Under the pieces are notes generated by a model, which ran no database searches, was not told the origin of the DNA, and saw only the letters and a program-made list of their open reading frames with translations. Source: an uncultured Treponema sp. (GTDB lineage: Bacteria > Spirochaetota > Spirochaetia > Treponematales > Treponemataceae). Taken from it: a stretch of DNA of 64,000 nucleotides. Shown one piece after another: positions 1 to 10,111 of the stretch. Within the stretch, counting starts at the first letter, position 1, and each line of letters starts with the position of its first letter. Where the stretch lies: NCBI GenBank assembly GCA_934667505.1, contig CAKULY010000001.1, forward strand, positions 124,001 to 188,000, in the 5' to 3' direction. The position numbers and the translations under genes were made by a program.

Positions 1-943
1 TTACCACACAGCCCATAACAGCAACAGTAATATTTTTATCCAGCGCAAGCAGCCTTTTTTGCCATCGCTCTACAAAAGAATGAACATCGAAACCTAGCCT
101 TCCGCACCTAGGACAAGAAACAAGATTTACACCGCCATTACGTTTGCCGCATTCTTTTAAAATATTTCTAGCGGCAATGACTTCGTTTTCTGGAGAAGAA
201 GAAAGACTTACCCTAATTGTGTCTCCGATATTTTCAGAAAGAAGCGTTGAAAACGCCAAAGTAGACTTTACAACCCCGTCAATAAGCGGTCCGGCTTCTG
301 TAACACCTAAATGCAGCGGATTATTATATTTTTGCGCATAAAAACGATTTGACAGAACTGTCTCTTCAACACTTGAAGATTTCATGCTAACAACATATTG
401 ATCAAATTTTAATTCTTCAAAAACAGAAGATTCTATTGCGGCAGTTTCGCAAAGTGCCTGAGCACGGGTCATTAATCCTTGAGCAACTTTTTGCTGAAGC
501 TCTTTTGGATAACTGCCAGAATTTATACCTATGCGAATTGCAACTCCATTTTCACGGCAAGCATCAACAACTTTCCTAGTATTTTCTTTTGAGCCGATAT
601 TGCCTGGATTTATTCGTATTGCGGCGACGTTTCCTTTTAAACATTCAAGCGCAAGCCTGTAATCGAAATGAATATCAGCAACAAGAGGGATTTGCGTTCT
701 TGAAGCTATTGCGCAAAGGGAATTTGCGCTTTTTATGTCAGGGACTGCAAAACGAATTATATCGCAGCCAAGCATTTTTAAATCATTTATTTGTTTTAAG
801 ATTGTATCAAGTTTATGGGGATTTTCTTCTAAATCTGCTATAGAATCTTTCCACATGGTTTGAATAGAAATCGGATTCTTGCCGCCAATTCCAATTCTTT
901 TTGTAATTCCTTTGCCGCCAATAAAAACTTCTTTTGAATTCAT
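1..943 (-). CDS. ispG: 4-hydroxy-3-methylbut-2-enyl diphosphate synthase, C-terminus cut by window edge
   Basis: IspG/GcpE is the iron-sulfur enzyme of the non-mevalonate (MEP) isoprenoid pathway that converts methylerythritol cyclodiphosphate to HMBPP. The translation from the ATG at 943 starts MNSKEVFIGGKG and continues with family segments: the VADIHFDYRLAL region, IRINPGNIG, IRIGINSGS, LHLGVTEAG and the cluster motif NLVSCPRCGR. The frame is open to base 1, breaking off at MGCVV, the start of the second cluster-ligand motif (GCVVN). About 314 codons are present, so only a short C-terminal part is missing. No neighbour in the window belongs to the same pathway. Confidence 0.95.
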   Translation of the reverse strand, partial: MNSKEVFIGGKGITKRIGIGGKNPISIQTMWKDSIADLEENPHKLDTILKQINDLKMLGCDIIRFAVPDIKSANSLCAIASRTQIPLVADIHFDYRLALECLKGNVAAIRINPGNIGSKENTRKVVDACRENGVAIRIGINSGSYPKELQQKVAQGLMTRAQALCETAAIESSVFEELKFDQYVVSMKSSSVEETVLSNRFYAQKYNNPLHLGVTEAGPLIDGVVKSTLAFSTLLSENIGDTIRVSLSSSPENEVIAARNILKECGKRNGGVNLVSCPRCGRLGFDVHSFVERWQKRLLALDKNITVAVMGCVV

Positions 944-1005
944 GTAAAAATTATATCACATTTTGCAAAAATAAACACATTATAGTCACTGAACTCTGAA
1001 AAAAA

Positions 1006-1698
1006 CTAAAAAGAATACTCAATGCCAAGTCCAATTAAAAAAACGCGACGAATCATAAGCTCTTCTTCAGAATTTTCTATTTCATAAACAAGCGGAAAAA
1101 AATCAAATAAATACCTTGCCGCAATAAAAAAATTAAAATTATTCATTTTTATACCAAACGAGGCGCCTATTATCGCTCCTAGTGAAGAAAACGTCTTTAT
1201 AGTAAAAAAATGTGTGCTGTCAGAAGAGTTGTTAAATGCATATTCTATTTTTCCAATAGGAAAAGAAAAGTTCGGTCCTGCAAAAAGGCTATAGTTCACA
1301 ATTCTAAAACTATCGCAGAATTTTGCTAAGGGGGCTAACTCAATAGATTTATAAGAATAGCAATAACTAAAAGAATCTATTTTTACAGAAAATCCATTAA
1401 AGTTTATATACGAAAAATCTGCCTGAAACGATACTTTTGGAAAAATTGGCAAGCGATATGCAAAAAAGGCATTCACAGCAAAATTGTAATGCCATAAAAA
1501 ATTTGCATCAAAGCCAGCTTCTTTTGCAGCAGAGATTTCTGCATTTAACTGAGCATCTTTATATTCCGTGCCTATTCCAGCAGTAAAAAAAGAAGACAGA
1601 CCAATATTCATATTCTTTGAAAAAGCGCAAGGAATTAAAACAAAAAAATAAGCAAGAAGAAATGCTATTTTTTTATCAATTTTTTTTATAATTGCCAT
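1006..1698 (-). CDS. predicted outer-membrane beta-barrel protein, 230 aa
   Basis: I do not recognise the family. Residues 1-27 look like a signal peptide (lysine-rich start, hydrophobic stretch, CAFSK at the cleavage region). The rest is rich in alternating aromatic/polar strands (for example AVNAFFAYRLPIFPKVSFQA) and ends in a terminal phenylalanine after GLGIEYS, the typical C-terminal signature of BAM-dependent outer membrane proteins. It is divergent from the beta-helix lipoprotein gene at 1728 with only 29 bp between start codons, so the two share one AT-rich promoter region. Function (porin, adhesin or other) cannot be told from sequence alone. Confidence 0.65.
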   Translation of the reverse strand: MAIIKKIDKKIAFLLAYFFVLIPCAFSKNMNIGLSSFFTAGIGTEYKDAQLNAEISAAKEAGFDANFLWHYNFAVNAFFAYRLPIFPKVSFQADFSYINFNGFSVKIDSFSYCYSYKSIELAPLAKFCDSFRIVNYSLFAGPNFSFPIGKIEYAFNNSSDSTHFFTIKTFSSLGAIIGASFGIKMNNFNFFIAARYLFDFFPLVYEIENSEEELMIRRVFLIGLGIEYSF

Positions 1699-1720
1699 AT
1701 TTTTTATTTTTATATAAAAT
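1692..1720 (+). promoter_or_regulatory. sigma-70-like promoter, apparently leaderless start of the 1728 gene
   Basis: TTGCCA (1692-1697), a 17 bp spacer and TAAAAT (1715-1720) lie 7 nt before the ATG at 1728. No Shine-Dalgarno fits between the expected transcription start and the ATG. The -35 box overlaps the start codon of the divergent gene ending at 1698. Confidence 0.45.
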
Positions 1721-1727
1721 ATAGTTC

Positions 1728-4700
1728 ATGGTCAAGAAGTTTTTTTTCGTTTTATTTTCATATTTTGCTATATTTTCAAGTTGTAAAATCGATGTACAGG
1801 AACAAAAATCAGACAAAGAAGACAGCAGGACAGAACTTAAGCAAAACTCTTCCATAATCAGCGATTTTTATGCAGCGGGAGAGAATAATTGCGTAACAGT
1901 AAAATGGGCTCCTATTTCAAAAGAATATAATGTTTTTCTTATGGACGGAACGGACGACGAAGATATTAAGAAAACTTCGACAGCCGAACAGAGCAAAAAG
2001 CTAATTCCAATTCCATCTGGAACAAAATCATATCTTTTTGAAGGACTGGAAAACGCAATTTCCAACGAAAATGAGATAAAAAAAGTTGTCTACACCTACA
2101 CTCTTATTGTTCAGGACGCAAGCGGAAACGAAATTGAACGGCAAGTGGCTCAGGCAACTCCAGCTGGAGAATTTGAGTACGAAAAAACTGAAAGAGGGGA
2201 AATTGCAACCACCGGCGCGTGGATTTTTCTTTCTGCGGCGGATTCCCCTGCTCCTCAACTTGCAAGCACAAAAGTTTTTGTAAGAATGGAAGGAACTCCA
2301 AACATTTCAAACGCACAGATTGCAAAAATAAAATGCAAGCCTTACACGATAACCGCAGAAACACTCAGCATTTTTAATAATCCAACTGCGGTCTCAAAAA
2401 TCGTGAGTGACGGAAAATTTGCACAAAGCGAAGAATATAAAAATCTTTTAAAATTCCTTGAGGACGGCGAAGAAATCCAGTGGTTCACGCTTATGCCAAC
2501 AGGAAACAGAATTGAAGTTTACGGAAAAATCGTAAAAAAATCATTTGACGAAAACGACTACACAGAAGGAACTGATTTTTCAGTAGAAACAGCCGTTTCC
2601 CTCTTGGAAGAAGAGAGAGTTTTCAGAATTGGAACAAAAATAAAGACAGGCGGATATTACAAATCTGGCGACGGCGGAAGCGCAATCTACGAAATTTCAA
2701 GCCGAGCTCTTTACAAATACGGCTCAATAAAAACTGCCGGCGGACAATGGTGCAATATTTTAGTTCAAGGGAATACTCTGAATCTTGTTGCTTTAGGCGG
2801 CGGAAACTGCTTTCAAGTAAAATGGAGCGAATACAAAAAATGGCGGGAATTTCAGGCCGCCTACAGCGACTACAAAACAAAATGGTACAACTTGCCGGAA
2901 AATTCAATTGAAAAAAGCGATTTTAAGTTTTTCCAGGAAATAATGCTGCGTACAAAGGATTCCGGTGTTGATTCTGAAAAATGGAATGCGTTCAAAGCCG
3001 CAAATCCACAAGAAAACGGAAAAAGGAGCTGGAAGGACTACGTTTTAAACAACGATTCAGAGCGAATTGCCGAGGCGAATGAAATTTTAGCCTCCGCAAG
3101 AAGTTCTGAAAACGAAACAATAACTTTAATTGTTCCAAGCGGAAACTACAGAATCGCAAATGACATAAATATCATCCTAAAAAACTATGTTTTGCGAGGA
3201 AACACAATTCGGCGGGAAATAACTCCAGAGCAAATCGACTCTTTTGAATCAACTTATGCGGAAAATGCAGATGAAGCAGGCTCTTCCGCATCAAATCCAG
3301 ACGGAACAATTTTCTACACAGACAACGGAAACTGCGGAACGCTGAACATAATGGGACCTGCGGAAAATGTTTTGATAGAAGGAATAACTCTTGAGTCGCG
3401 CGAGCTTGACAGCCGCAGAACTTTCTGGCACAACCAAAGCGACAAAGACGGCGTTTACACAGACATTAACTACGTTGGGCGAGGAACTTGCGAGCCCACA
3501 ATGGCAGACCAGCAGTGGTTTTCGCGGCAGGTACAAGTTTCGCAGTGCGGCAACGTAACGCTGAAAAACTGCGAATTCATAATAACATCGCACGTGCGCG
3601 ACAAGGCGCTCTACCCTTCAAATCCTGAAAATCCAGCAGACATCTACGATTTTGGCGGAGAAGAATATTTGTATGAAACAAAAGGAAACTTGCAAGTTAT
3701 AAACACAGATTCAAAACTTGTCGGATACCAAGCAAACGCCTATGTGGAGCACTGCGACCTTCACACAGACAAGCAGTTCACATCCGTAACTTTTTTTGAC
3801 AGCTGGAACAACGTTACCGTAGATGACTGCCTTTTATACAATATGTCCGGAGTTTTCCGCGGCGCAACCATGGGATTTTTGGATATGTTCGGCGGTCAGT
3901 GCAGCAACGGAACGGTAAAAAATTCAACGCTTTACCACAACTGCCACGACGAGCAGATTGGAATTTTCACGCTCACAAAAAATGCCGTGAACTACAAGGA
4001 AACTGAAAAAATTGACGGCGTAAATTTCACCGGGAACAAAGTCTACGTAATGCGCGACGAGCACGTTGACAAAGCAAAACCGCGCACAATGACATTCACA
4101 GTCGGCTACGATGATTCACAGAATATCTATAATGTGAACATAAGCGGCAATTATTTTTACGCAAAAGACTTGCCGAGCAAACTTTTTACATTCGGTGGAT
4201 TTGTAAAAGATGGCAGAAAAAATATTGTAATTCAAAACAACACAATCGAAATGGAAGATTCTGGCGGCTCCTATATGTTTGAAACCCGTCCTTATGTAAA
4301 AATTCTAAACAACACAATCAAGTTGGACTCTTCAAAAGGCTACATCGGCGGAACAATTTTTTGCTCAAGCAACACGGACAGCACAAAAAGCATCCAGCCG
4401 GAATTTTCGGGAAACACAGTAAACATAAATTGCAATTACATCGGTTCAATTTCTACCGCAACGGAAACTTATTCGAACGGAACTGCAAAAGGAAACACAA
4501 TAAACATTTTTGGCGACCAGAGCGGAACTCTTTTTAACGGCTTGAATGAACTTTGCGGCAACACAATAAACATTCAGGGCAGAATAAAAGAAATCTATTC
4601 AAACAGCGGAACTCTTTATCAGGATGTAAAAATTGACGGCAACACATTGAACTTTTCCTTCAACGACTATGATGATGAATACACGCCCGGAGCAGATGGA

Positions 4701-5423
4701 ACTTTATTCCAAAACGGACGCGAAGGCTTTACATTTGCCACAATAAGTGCAAAAACCGAAAATGGCTCAAATTTTTTTATCACAAGCAATAAAATCAACG
4801 CAAAAAACTGCACAAGAATGAACAAGCACTTTTTACGCTACACAAAAACTTCTGTTCCTGTATTGATTTCAAACAATCGGGCGCAAAAATTCAACTATCT
4901 GCGAGGAATTTCAGATTCAAACGCAGACAGAATCGTCTATCTGAACAATTTTGACAACTACGGAAAACGACTGAACAAAAATGACTGGTACACGGACGGA
5001 CTTCTAAACGACACAGAAAAATATCTTTTCCGCTACGATTCACAGACAGATTCATACATTGCAATAAAACCGTTTTTTACCACAGGAACAATCGAAATTC
5101 CGCAGACCTACGACGACGGAAATCACGGCACAAAAACTGTAACCATAATTGAAGAAAATTTTGCCGCTGAAAAAAGTTACATCAGCGGCGTACAAATTCC
5201 TTCATCAATAAATGAAATAAGAAGCAAGGCGTTTGCTGGCTGCGGACTTGGTAAAGAGATTTTTATTCCATCAAGCGTGCAAAAAATCGGTTCACAAGCA
5301 TTTACTGACACAAGTTCAAACTTAGTAATAAAATGTGCCGCCATACAAAAAACTGCCGATTGGCAAGAAGACTGGTATACTGGCAGCGCAAAAATTGAAT
5401 GGGGCGCAGTTTCTAAATTTTAA
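1728..5423 (+). CDS. large surface lipoprotein with Fn3-like, parallel beta-helix and BspA-like LRR parts
   Basis: A 1231-residue secreted lipoprotein: signal peptide with lipobox FSSC (Cys19). Residues about 44-145 resemble a fibronectin type III fold (VTVKWAPIS ... [13 protein letters not shown]). Around 300-325 comes the [16 protein letters not shown] motif seen at the head of many beta-helix proteins. About 465-1030 is built of repeated NNTI / GNTINI / NNVTV rungs typical of a right-handed parallel beta-helix (pectate-lyase-like fold). The C-terminus (about 1140-1210) has BspA-type leucine-rich repeats ([31 protein letters not shown]). Such proteins bind or cleave polysaccharides, but no lyase catalytic set is evident, so substrate and activity are unknown. 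The coding sequence looks richer in G+C than its neighbours, possibly a sign of transfer. Its 3' end overlaps the convergent chemoreceptor gene by 11 bp. Confidence 0.8.
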   Translation: MVKKFFFVLFSYFAIFSSCKIDVQEQKSDKEDSRTELKQNSSIISDFYAAGENNCVTVKWAPISKEYNVFLMDGTDDEDIKKTSTAEQSKKLIPIPSGTKSYLFEGLENAISNENEIKKVVYTYTLIVQDASGNEIERQVAQATPAGEFEYEKTERGEIATTGAWIFLSAADSPAPQLASTKVFVRMEGTPNISNAQIAKIKCKPYTITAETLSIFNNPTAVSKIVSDGKFAQSEEYKNLLKFLEDGEEIQWFTLMPTGNRIEVYGKIVKKSFDENDYTEGTDFSVETAVSLLEEERVFRIGTKIKTGGYYKSGDGGSAIYEISSRALYKYGSIKTAGGQWCNILVQGNTLNLVALGGGNCFQVKWSEYKKWREFQAAYSDYKTKWYNLPENSIEKSDFKFFQEIMLRTKDSGVDSEKWNAFKAANPQENGKRSWKDYVLNNDSERIAEANEILASARSSENETITLIVPSGNYRIANDINIILKNYVLRGNTIRREITPEQIDSFESTYAENADEAGSSASNPDGTIFYTDNGNCGTLNIMGPAENVLIEGITLESRELDSRRTFWHNQSDKDGVYTDINYVGRGTCEPTMADQQWFSRQVQVSQCGNVTLKNCEFIITSHVRDKALYPSNPENPADIYDFGGEEYLYETKGNLQVINTDSKLVGYQANAYVEHCDLHTDKQFTSVTFFDSWNNVTVDDCLLYNMSGVFRGATMGFLDMFGGQCSNGTVKNSTLYHNCHDEQIGIFTLTKNAVNYKETEKIDGVNFTGNKVYVMRDEHVDKAKPRTMTFTVGYDDSQNIYNVNISGNYFYAKDLPSKLFTFGGFVKDGRKNIVIQNNTIEMEDSGGSYMFETRPYVKILNNTIKLDSSKGYIGGTIFCSSNTDSTKSIQPEFSGNTVNINCNYIGSISTATETYSNGTAKGNTINIFGDQSGTLFNGLNELCGNTINIQGRIKEIYSNSGTLYQDVKIDGNTLNFSFNDYDDEYTPGADGTLFQNGREGFTFATISAKTENGSNFFITSNKINAKNCTRMNKHFLRYTKTSVPVLISNNRAQKFNYLRGISDSNADRIVYLNNFDNYGKRLNKNDWYTDGLLNDTEKYLFRYDSQTDSYIAIKPFFTTGTIEIPQTYDDGNHGTKTVTIIEENFAAEKSYISGVQIPSSINEIRSKAFAGCGLGKEIFIPSSVQKIGSQAFTDTSSNLVIKCAAIQKTADWQEDWYTGSAKIEWGAVSKF

Positions 5424-5432
5424 ATTTAGAAA
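5410..5432. terminator. 11-bp-arm perfect palindrome across two convergent stop codons
   Basis: TTTCTAAATTT (5410-5420) and its exact inverse (5422-5432) flank one central base. The palindrome contains the stop codons of both the lipoprotein gene (TAA 5421-5423) and the chemoreceptor gene (TAG at 5415-5413 on the minus strand). It may act as a bidirectional, AT-only terminator. It lacks a GC-rich stem, so this is tentative. Confidence 0.4.
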
Positions 5433-7476
5433 GCACGTCGTCCATAACTTTTATGCTATCGTGTGTAGTTTGAGCCATTTCAGAAATATTTTGAGCAGAA
5501 GCATTTATTTCCTTTCCGCCTTCAGACATTTCATCCATGCTCCCTTCTACTTGCATAGCAAGCATATTAAGACTTCCAGCAGCGGTTGTTACATCTTCTA
5601 TAGCGGCAGACATTTCTTTTGCAGTAGCTAGAACAGCGGAAGTAGATTCTTCTACATCATGCAAATTTGCAAGAACTTGTTTAGAAGATTCATTTTGCCT
5701 AGACATAGTAGCATCTACGTTTTGAACCAGTTCTTCTGTAGAATTTACTTTTTCCGTTATTTTTTCAAATTCATTTACAGAAATTTCTGAAGTTTCAACA
5801 ACTTTTTCTATTACAAGACCTATAGCTTCAAGTTCTTTTTTTATAGAATTTGACTGAGAAGCAGAATTTTCAGCAAGCTTCCTAATTTCATCTGCAACAA
5901 CAGAAAATCCTTTGCCAGCTTCGCCTGCATGAGCGGCTTCAATCGCGGCATTCATAGCCAATAAATTTGTTTGCGCAGCAATTTGCGAAATAACTGAGTT
6001 TGCGTCAGCAAGGTGTTTAGACTGCTCCGCCATATTTTTGATTTCATTTGCCATTTCACTCTGATGAGTTTTTCCAGAATCAGTAATTCGAATCAGTTCT
6101 TTGTATTCACCTGCTAGTTTCCCCACCGCTTCTGAAATAGCTGCAATGTCCGAAACCATTTTTTCAATAAATGAAGACGATTCTGTAATTTTTGCAGACT
6201 GCTCTTCTATATTTTTTTCAAGAGAATCTACTCCGTTGCTTGAACTATCAAGAATCTTCTGAACATCATCTAGTGTTTTATTTTGCTTTTCAATTTGCTT
6301 TTTTACGCTCAGAATATTTGACATAATTTGCGAAATTGCACTTGCCGACTCTTGAGAAGTAGAAGCCAAGCTGTCTCCTATGGTTTCCAATTTACTTTCG
6401 GCAGAATTAACATCTAAAAGAAGACTTCGTAAAGTTTGAATAAACTGGTTTACAGAATCTATCATTTCACCAATTTCATTTTCTTTGCTTGAATCGATTT
6501 TTACAGTCAAATCTGATGAACCAGTTTCTCCATTTAAACTCTTAAATGCTACAGAAGTTTTTCTTAGAGGTTTCATTACAATCTGAAGAATTATAAATAA
6601 AATAATTCCAAGACTCAAAAGAATTGCAGCAACAACAATTGGAAGCGCATGTTTTGTAAGTCTAGAAGCGCTCCTGCTCAGCTCCTTTAAGTTTATGCCT
6701 ACATATAGCATGGCATTTCCATCCTCGCTATCAATAGGACTAAAAACAACCGCAGAAACAGTTCCATTGTGGCGATCAATAAGGTCAAGTACATGACGCT
6801 TTTCATAAACTTCGCTAATAATGAAAGGGCTGCCCATTTTTCCACCAGTTGCAGGATTTCCGTTCTTGTCTACATCAGAACTTTCTACGCTAGTGTCTTC
6901 TATAAAGATATTTATGGAACAGCCGAGAGTTGAAGCATATTCACTAATCCAGTTGTGATCAGAAAGCTCCTTTTGAATAAACAAAACGCTATTGTCTATT
7001 GGAGAAAAAATTGCTGCCGCCGTCGCAAGAACTTCATCATTTTTAAGAGAAATACAAGAACTAGTTTTTCCTTGGATTGCATTTGACAGGACTTTTTTTT
7101 CAGAAACAAGTGAAAGTGAATCATTTTTGCCTACAGAATAAATTGTTTCGCCAGAAGTATTTACAAGAATTAAACTGTAAAGTTCAGATTCGCTATACAT
7201 CTCTGAAAGTCTTTGAAAAATTTCATTTCTTGAATCGAGAGAAGACCAATCTATTTTACTCAAAGAGTCTAAAAGTTTTTTTTCAAGATTTTTCTGTTTA
7301 TTATCAAATAAAGCATGTATTTTATTTGAACTCGCTATGATTTCATACTTTTTCATGGTTGTTATTTCGCCTAAAACCATTTTATGGAGAAAAAGCGAAA
7401 CACAAGCAGAAAGTATGACTGAAAGTACAATTGAAATAACAACAAGTGTAGAATAAATCGATTTTTTCTTTTTCAT
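5413..7476 (-). CDS. methyl-accepting chemotaxis protein
   Basis: Transmembrane chemoreceptor of 687 residues from the ATG at 7476 (an in-frame TTG at 7497 is less likely). First membrane segment about residues 7-30, periplasmic Cache-type sensor about 35-270, second membrane segment about 278-302, HAMP about 303-355, then a long coiled-coil signalling domain. The conserved hairpin tip reads [20 protein letters not shown] followed by [13 protein letters not shown], the CheA/CheW contact region. The ligand cannot be predicted. It stands alone, downstream of the V-ATPase operon and separated from it by a palindromic repeat. A sigma-28-like promoter lies 50-80 bp upstream, which fits expression with the flagella. 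Confidence 0.95.
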   Translation of the reverse strand: MKKKKSIYSTLVVISIVLSVILSACVSLFLHKMVLGEITTMKKYEIIASSNKIHALFDNKQKNLEKKLLDSLSKIDWSSLDSRNEIFQRLSEMYSESELYSLILVNTSGETIYSVGKNDSLSLVSEKKVLSNAIQGKTSSCISLKNDEVLATAAAIFSPIDNSVLFIQKELSDHNWISEYASTLGCSINIFIEDTSVESSDVDKNGNPATGGKMGSPFIISEVYEKRHVLDLIDRHNGTVSAVVFSPIDSEDGNAMLYVGINLKELSRSASRLTKHALPIVVAAILLSLGIILFIILQIVMKPLRKTSVAFKSLNGETGSSDLTVKIDSSKENEIGEMIDSVNQFIQTLRSLLLDVNSAESKLETIGDSLASTSQESASAISQIMSNILSVKKQIEKQNKTLDDVQKILDSSSNGVDSLEKNIEEQSAKITESSSFIEKMVSDIAAISEAVGKLAGEYKELIRITDSGKTHQSEMANEIKNMAEQSKHLADANSVISQIAAQTNLLAMNAAIEAAHAGEAGKGFSVVADEIRKLAENSASQSNSIKKELEAIGLVIEKVVETSEISVNEFEKITEKVNSTEELVQNVDATMSRQNESSKQVLANLHDVEESTSAVLATAKEMSAAIEDVTTAAGSLNMLAMQVEGSMDEMSEGGKEINASAQNISEMAQTTHDSIKVMDDVLSKFKI

Positions 7477-7527
7477 AAAAGTACCTGAAAAAAACAAAAA
7501 ATTTCTTGAAAAAAAAATTCAAGACTA

Positions 7528-7555
7528 TTATCTCTTTATATTATTTAGGTATTTA
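7528..7555 (-). promoter_or_regulatory. sigma-28-like promoter for the chemoreceptor gene
   Basis: Reading the minus strand: TAAATACC (7555-7548), 12 bp spacer, AGAGATAA (7535-7528). Compared with TAAAGTTT-N11-GCCGATAA the TAAA and GATAA cores are kept, in the same geometry as the flbD candidate at 33782-33809. Chemoreceptor genes are commonly sigma-28 dependent. Immediately downstream is a 7-bp-arm hairpin (7504-7524). Confidence 0.4.
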
Positions 7556-7593
7556 ATAAATGTCAAATTCTTTTGTGTAATAAATTGTTTTTA

Positions 7594-7634
7594 TCAAATG
7601 CCAAGTTATTTGCATTAAAAAAGTCGGCATTTGA
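7594..7634. repeat. short inverted repeat TCAAATGCC / GGCATTTGA
   Basis: Perfect 9 bp arms at 7594-7602 and 7626-7634 with a 23 nt loop. It sits between the larger palindrome at 7638-7722 and the chemoreceptor promoter. Possible RNA hairpin or operator. Confidence 0.4.
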
Positions 7635-7637
7635 GTT

Positions 7638-7722
7638 TTATGTTGAAAGTCGAGTTTTTTATAACTACGAAAAAACGCTACAAACGCTTTTATTCATTTT
7701 TTAAACTCGGCTTTCAACATAA
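7638..7722. repeat. TCGAG-core palindromic intergenic repeat, copy A
   Basis: Arms 7638-7658 and 7702-7722 (sequence of type TTATGTTGAAAGYCGAGTTT) pair with one mismatch around a 43 nt interior. The copy lies 25 bp downstream of the atpK stop. It shares the core TCGAGTTTTTTATAA with copies near 15095, 33825 and 59311. It may mark the end of the V-ATPase transcript, or be a small mobile repeat. Confidence 0.6.
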
Positions 7723-7746
7723 TAATTTTACAAAATCTCTAAAATT

Positions 7747-8169
7747 TTAGCAAACAATCATAGAGAATACCATTGCAAACAAAGCAACTGTTTCGCAAAG
7801 ACCTACAACCATGATGTACTGAGCAAAACCTTTTCCTGTTTCGCCAAGCGCATCTGAACCTGCGGCACCTGCTTTTCCCTGTGCAATTGCAGAAAAACAC
7901 ATTGCAAAACCAGAAGCAATGCCAAGTCCTAATAAGAACCATGGATCTTTTTGAGAAGCTACCATTGACTGCATAAGAAGGAAACCGTAAATAGTCTGTG
8001 TTAAAGGGGCACCCGCAAAAACTGTAAGAATAAAAGGAGCAGGCTTATTGTTTACGTAACAACGTTTCCATGCGCCAATTGCTCCCTGACCTGCAATACC
8101 AATACCAATTGCAGAACCAATTGCTGCAATTCCCATTACCAAAGCTGCACCAAGCATACCAAAATTCAT
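7747..8169 (-). CDS. atpK: V-type ATPase membrane rotor subunit K (proteolipid)
   Basis: 140 residues forming two helical hairpins (four membrane segments), as in the NtpK-type proteolipid. The rotor ring of these subunits carries Na+ or H+ through the membrane. The first hairpin has the GSAIGIGIAGQGAIGAW loop and APLTQTIYGF without a carboxylate. The second has the ion-binding Glu126 in GLCETVALFAM, so there is one carboxylate per four-helix unit, as in Enterococcus NtpK. It is the last gene of the atpE-DUF2764-A-B-D-I-K operon, 16 bp after atpI. Confidence 0.93.
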   Translation of the reverse strand: MNFGMLGAALVMGIAAIGSAIGIGIAGQGAIGAWKRCYVNNKPAPFILTVFAGAPLTQTIYGFLLMQSMVASQKDPWFLLGLGIASGFAMCFSAIAQGKAGAAGSDALGETGKGFAQYIMVVGLCETVALFAMVFSMIVC

Positions 8170-8185
8170 AATTAACTCCTAATAT

Positions 8186-10111
8186 CTATTTATTATCCGT
8201 ATTACAGAACGGACTATATTTAAAGCCAGACCATGACATTCCTAAATGAGTTGAAAATTCCAACGTATTTAAGCGAACACCATGAACAATAACAGAAAGC
8301 AAGTTTAAAATCATATTCAAACCATGTCCAAATACGATTAAAACTATAAACGCACCAAATAGCAAAGCATGTCCCAAAAGCGGTCCTGCCATTTCGTTTA
8401 CAGTATTTGAAATAGCAGCTCCTGCAAGCCCTACCGCCCAAAGACGTATATAGGAAACTATATCAGAAAATACGTTTACTACCCCAAGAAGAACAGAAAT
8501 AATATTCTTACAACTTTCAAGAATGGATTTGCCTATGTTTCCTTCGTAATTACTAAATATAAAACTTAAAACAAATCCAAACGCAACCAAAGCTATAGAA
8601 ACCATTCCTATTGGAATTCCGTAAATCACTTCGGAAAAGCTGAATACTGAAGAACTTACAACCATTGAAAGAACAACATAGAACATTCCCCAAAGCTGAA
8701 GCAAAGAACCTAATTCTCCTAGCATTTTTAGTGATTTTCTATTGCGAACAATTCCTTTTATGTGAGCAACAGAAAGCTGCAAAAATGCTAACGTAAAGCA
8801 GAAAATCTGAAGATTTTGCGCAGAAGTCAAATATCCTTTTGAGACATCTGTAGACCAAAATGGAAGCCACTGAACATCTGCATAGGCATTAGAAATCTGA
8901 GGAACAGAAAGCGCCACTAGCCAATTTGGTAACTGTTCAGGTTTTAATCCAAACCAGGTACACGTTACAAGACCCCATATTACAGTCGAAAGCCCTAAAA
9001 TCAGCATTAATCCAGAAAGCGCGGAAACGCCTTTTTTAGTTTTTAGCGACTTTATAATCATGACTATCGCCGCAACTGTTACTAAAAGTCCGTAGCCACC
9101 ATCACCAAAAATCATTCCAAAGAAAATTGAAAAGAAGAACAAAAACCAGCCAGAAATATCATACTCATGGTAACCAGGCACTGTTCCTAAGAAATCTGTA
9201 AGAGGATAGATAAGACTTACAAGTTTATTATTCTTCAATTTAGTAGGAACGCTGTCTTCTTCAGAAGGGTCGCTAAAAGCCATTGCCCAAGAATTTTCTT
9301 TTACAGCATTTTCCAGCTTTTCAAAACTGTCAACAGGAACAAAACCTGAAATCCATGCAAGGTCAGAATCTTTGCCTTCGGATTCCTTTCCCATTCCGCT
9401 GTAGACATTTTCAAACAAAATATCACTTTCCAAAGATTTCTTAAAATCTGCAATTACAGGAATGTAAATAGCTTCTGCCTTCAACTTAGCGTCAATATCA
9501 TCGGATTTGCTAATATTGCTTTCTATGCGCTGAGCAATTTCGGTTGTAGAAAACTCTGGCATAGGAACTTCGTAAGCTTCAGGAGGAAGACTTTCTGGCC
9601 GTTCCGCACTAGCATCAAGCAAAAGAAAACGAACAGTCTTTTTTTGCTTATTAACGCATAAAGTCTTTACAGTGTCATCAATTAGATAGTACTTATCTTC
9701 TGGGATTTCATACATCTTAAGACGAATATTCTTTTGGGCGAGGTATTCAAAATCTTTAGGATTTACATCCCCCCAACCAGAAAAACGTTCTAAATCAAGA
9801 CTGTCGCTAGAAATTTCTTCAAGCAGACGCTTTTTTTGCTCATAAAGAGAAATAATATTTTCACACTTTTTAGAAACTTCTTCAGAAGAAAGCTTTTTTG
9901 GAGCTTCATGTTTTTTGGGCAATTTTATGTCACCAAGTATAGAACTTGCAGTTGTAGCGTTATTAGAAGCTTCTTTATAAGCCGCTAATTTTTCGCCGCT
10001 GCCTTCTAATTGCTCTAGGTGAACAACTCCAATTTCTTTTAACTTTTCCAACGCCTTTCTGCGTTCTTTATTAAGAACAACAATGGAGACTTTTTTCATC
10101 TGTACAATCAT
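8186..10111 (-). CDS. atpI: V-type ATPase subunit I (stator/membrane a-subunit homologue)
   Basis: 641 residues. The N-terminal half (about 1-320) is a soluble alpha/beta and coiled-coil stalk arm (MIVQMKKVSIVVLNKERRKALEKL). The C-terminal half has about seven to eight membrane helices including FGMIFGDGGYGLL and the SDIVSYIRLWAVGLAGAAIS segment that lines the ion half-channels against the K ring. It joins the peripheral stalk to the rotor ring. The start ATG overlaps the atpD stop by 4 bp, indicating translational coupling. Confidence 0.93.
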   Translation of the reverse strand: MIVQMKKVSIVVLNKERRKALEKLKEIGVVHLEQLEGSGEKLAAYKEASNNATTASSILGDIKLPKKHEAPKKLSSEEVSKKCENIISLYEQKKRLLEEISSDSLDLERFSGWGDVNPKDFEYLAQKNIRLKMYEIPEDKYYLIDDTVKTLCVNKQKKTVRFLLLDASAERPESLPPEAYEVPMPEFSTTEIAQRIESNISKSDDIDAKLKAEAIYIPVIADFKKSLESDILFENVYSGMGKESEGKDSDLAWISGFVPVDSFEKLENAVKENSWAMAFSDPSEEDSVPTKLKNNKLVSLIYPLTDFLGTVPGYHEYDISGWFLFFFSIFFGMIFGDGGYGLLVTVAAIVMIIKSLKTKKGVSALSGLMLILGLSTVIWGLVTCTWFGLKPEQLPNWLVALSVPQISNAYADVQWLPFWSTDVSKGYLTSAQNLQIFCFTLAFLQLSVAHIKGIVRNRKSLKMLGELGSLLQLWGMFYVVLSMVVSSSVFSFSEVIYGIPIGMVSIALVAFGFVLSFIFSNYEGNIGKSILESCKNIISVLLGVVNVFSDIVSYIRLWAVGLAGAAISNTVNEMAGPLLGHALLFGAFIVLIVFGHGLNMILNLLSVIVHGVRLNTLEFSTHLGMSWSGFKYSPFCNTDNK

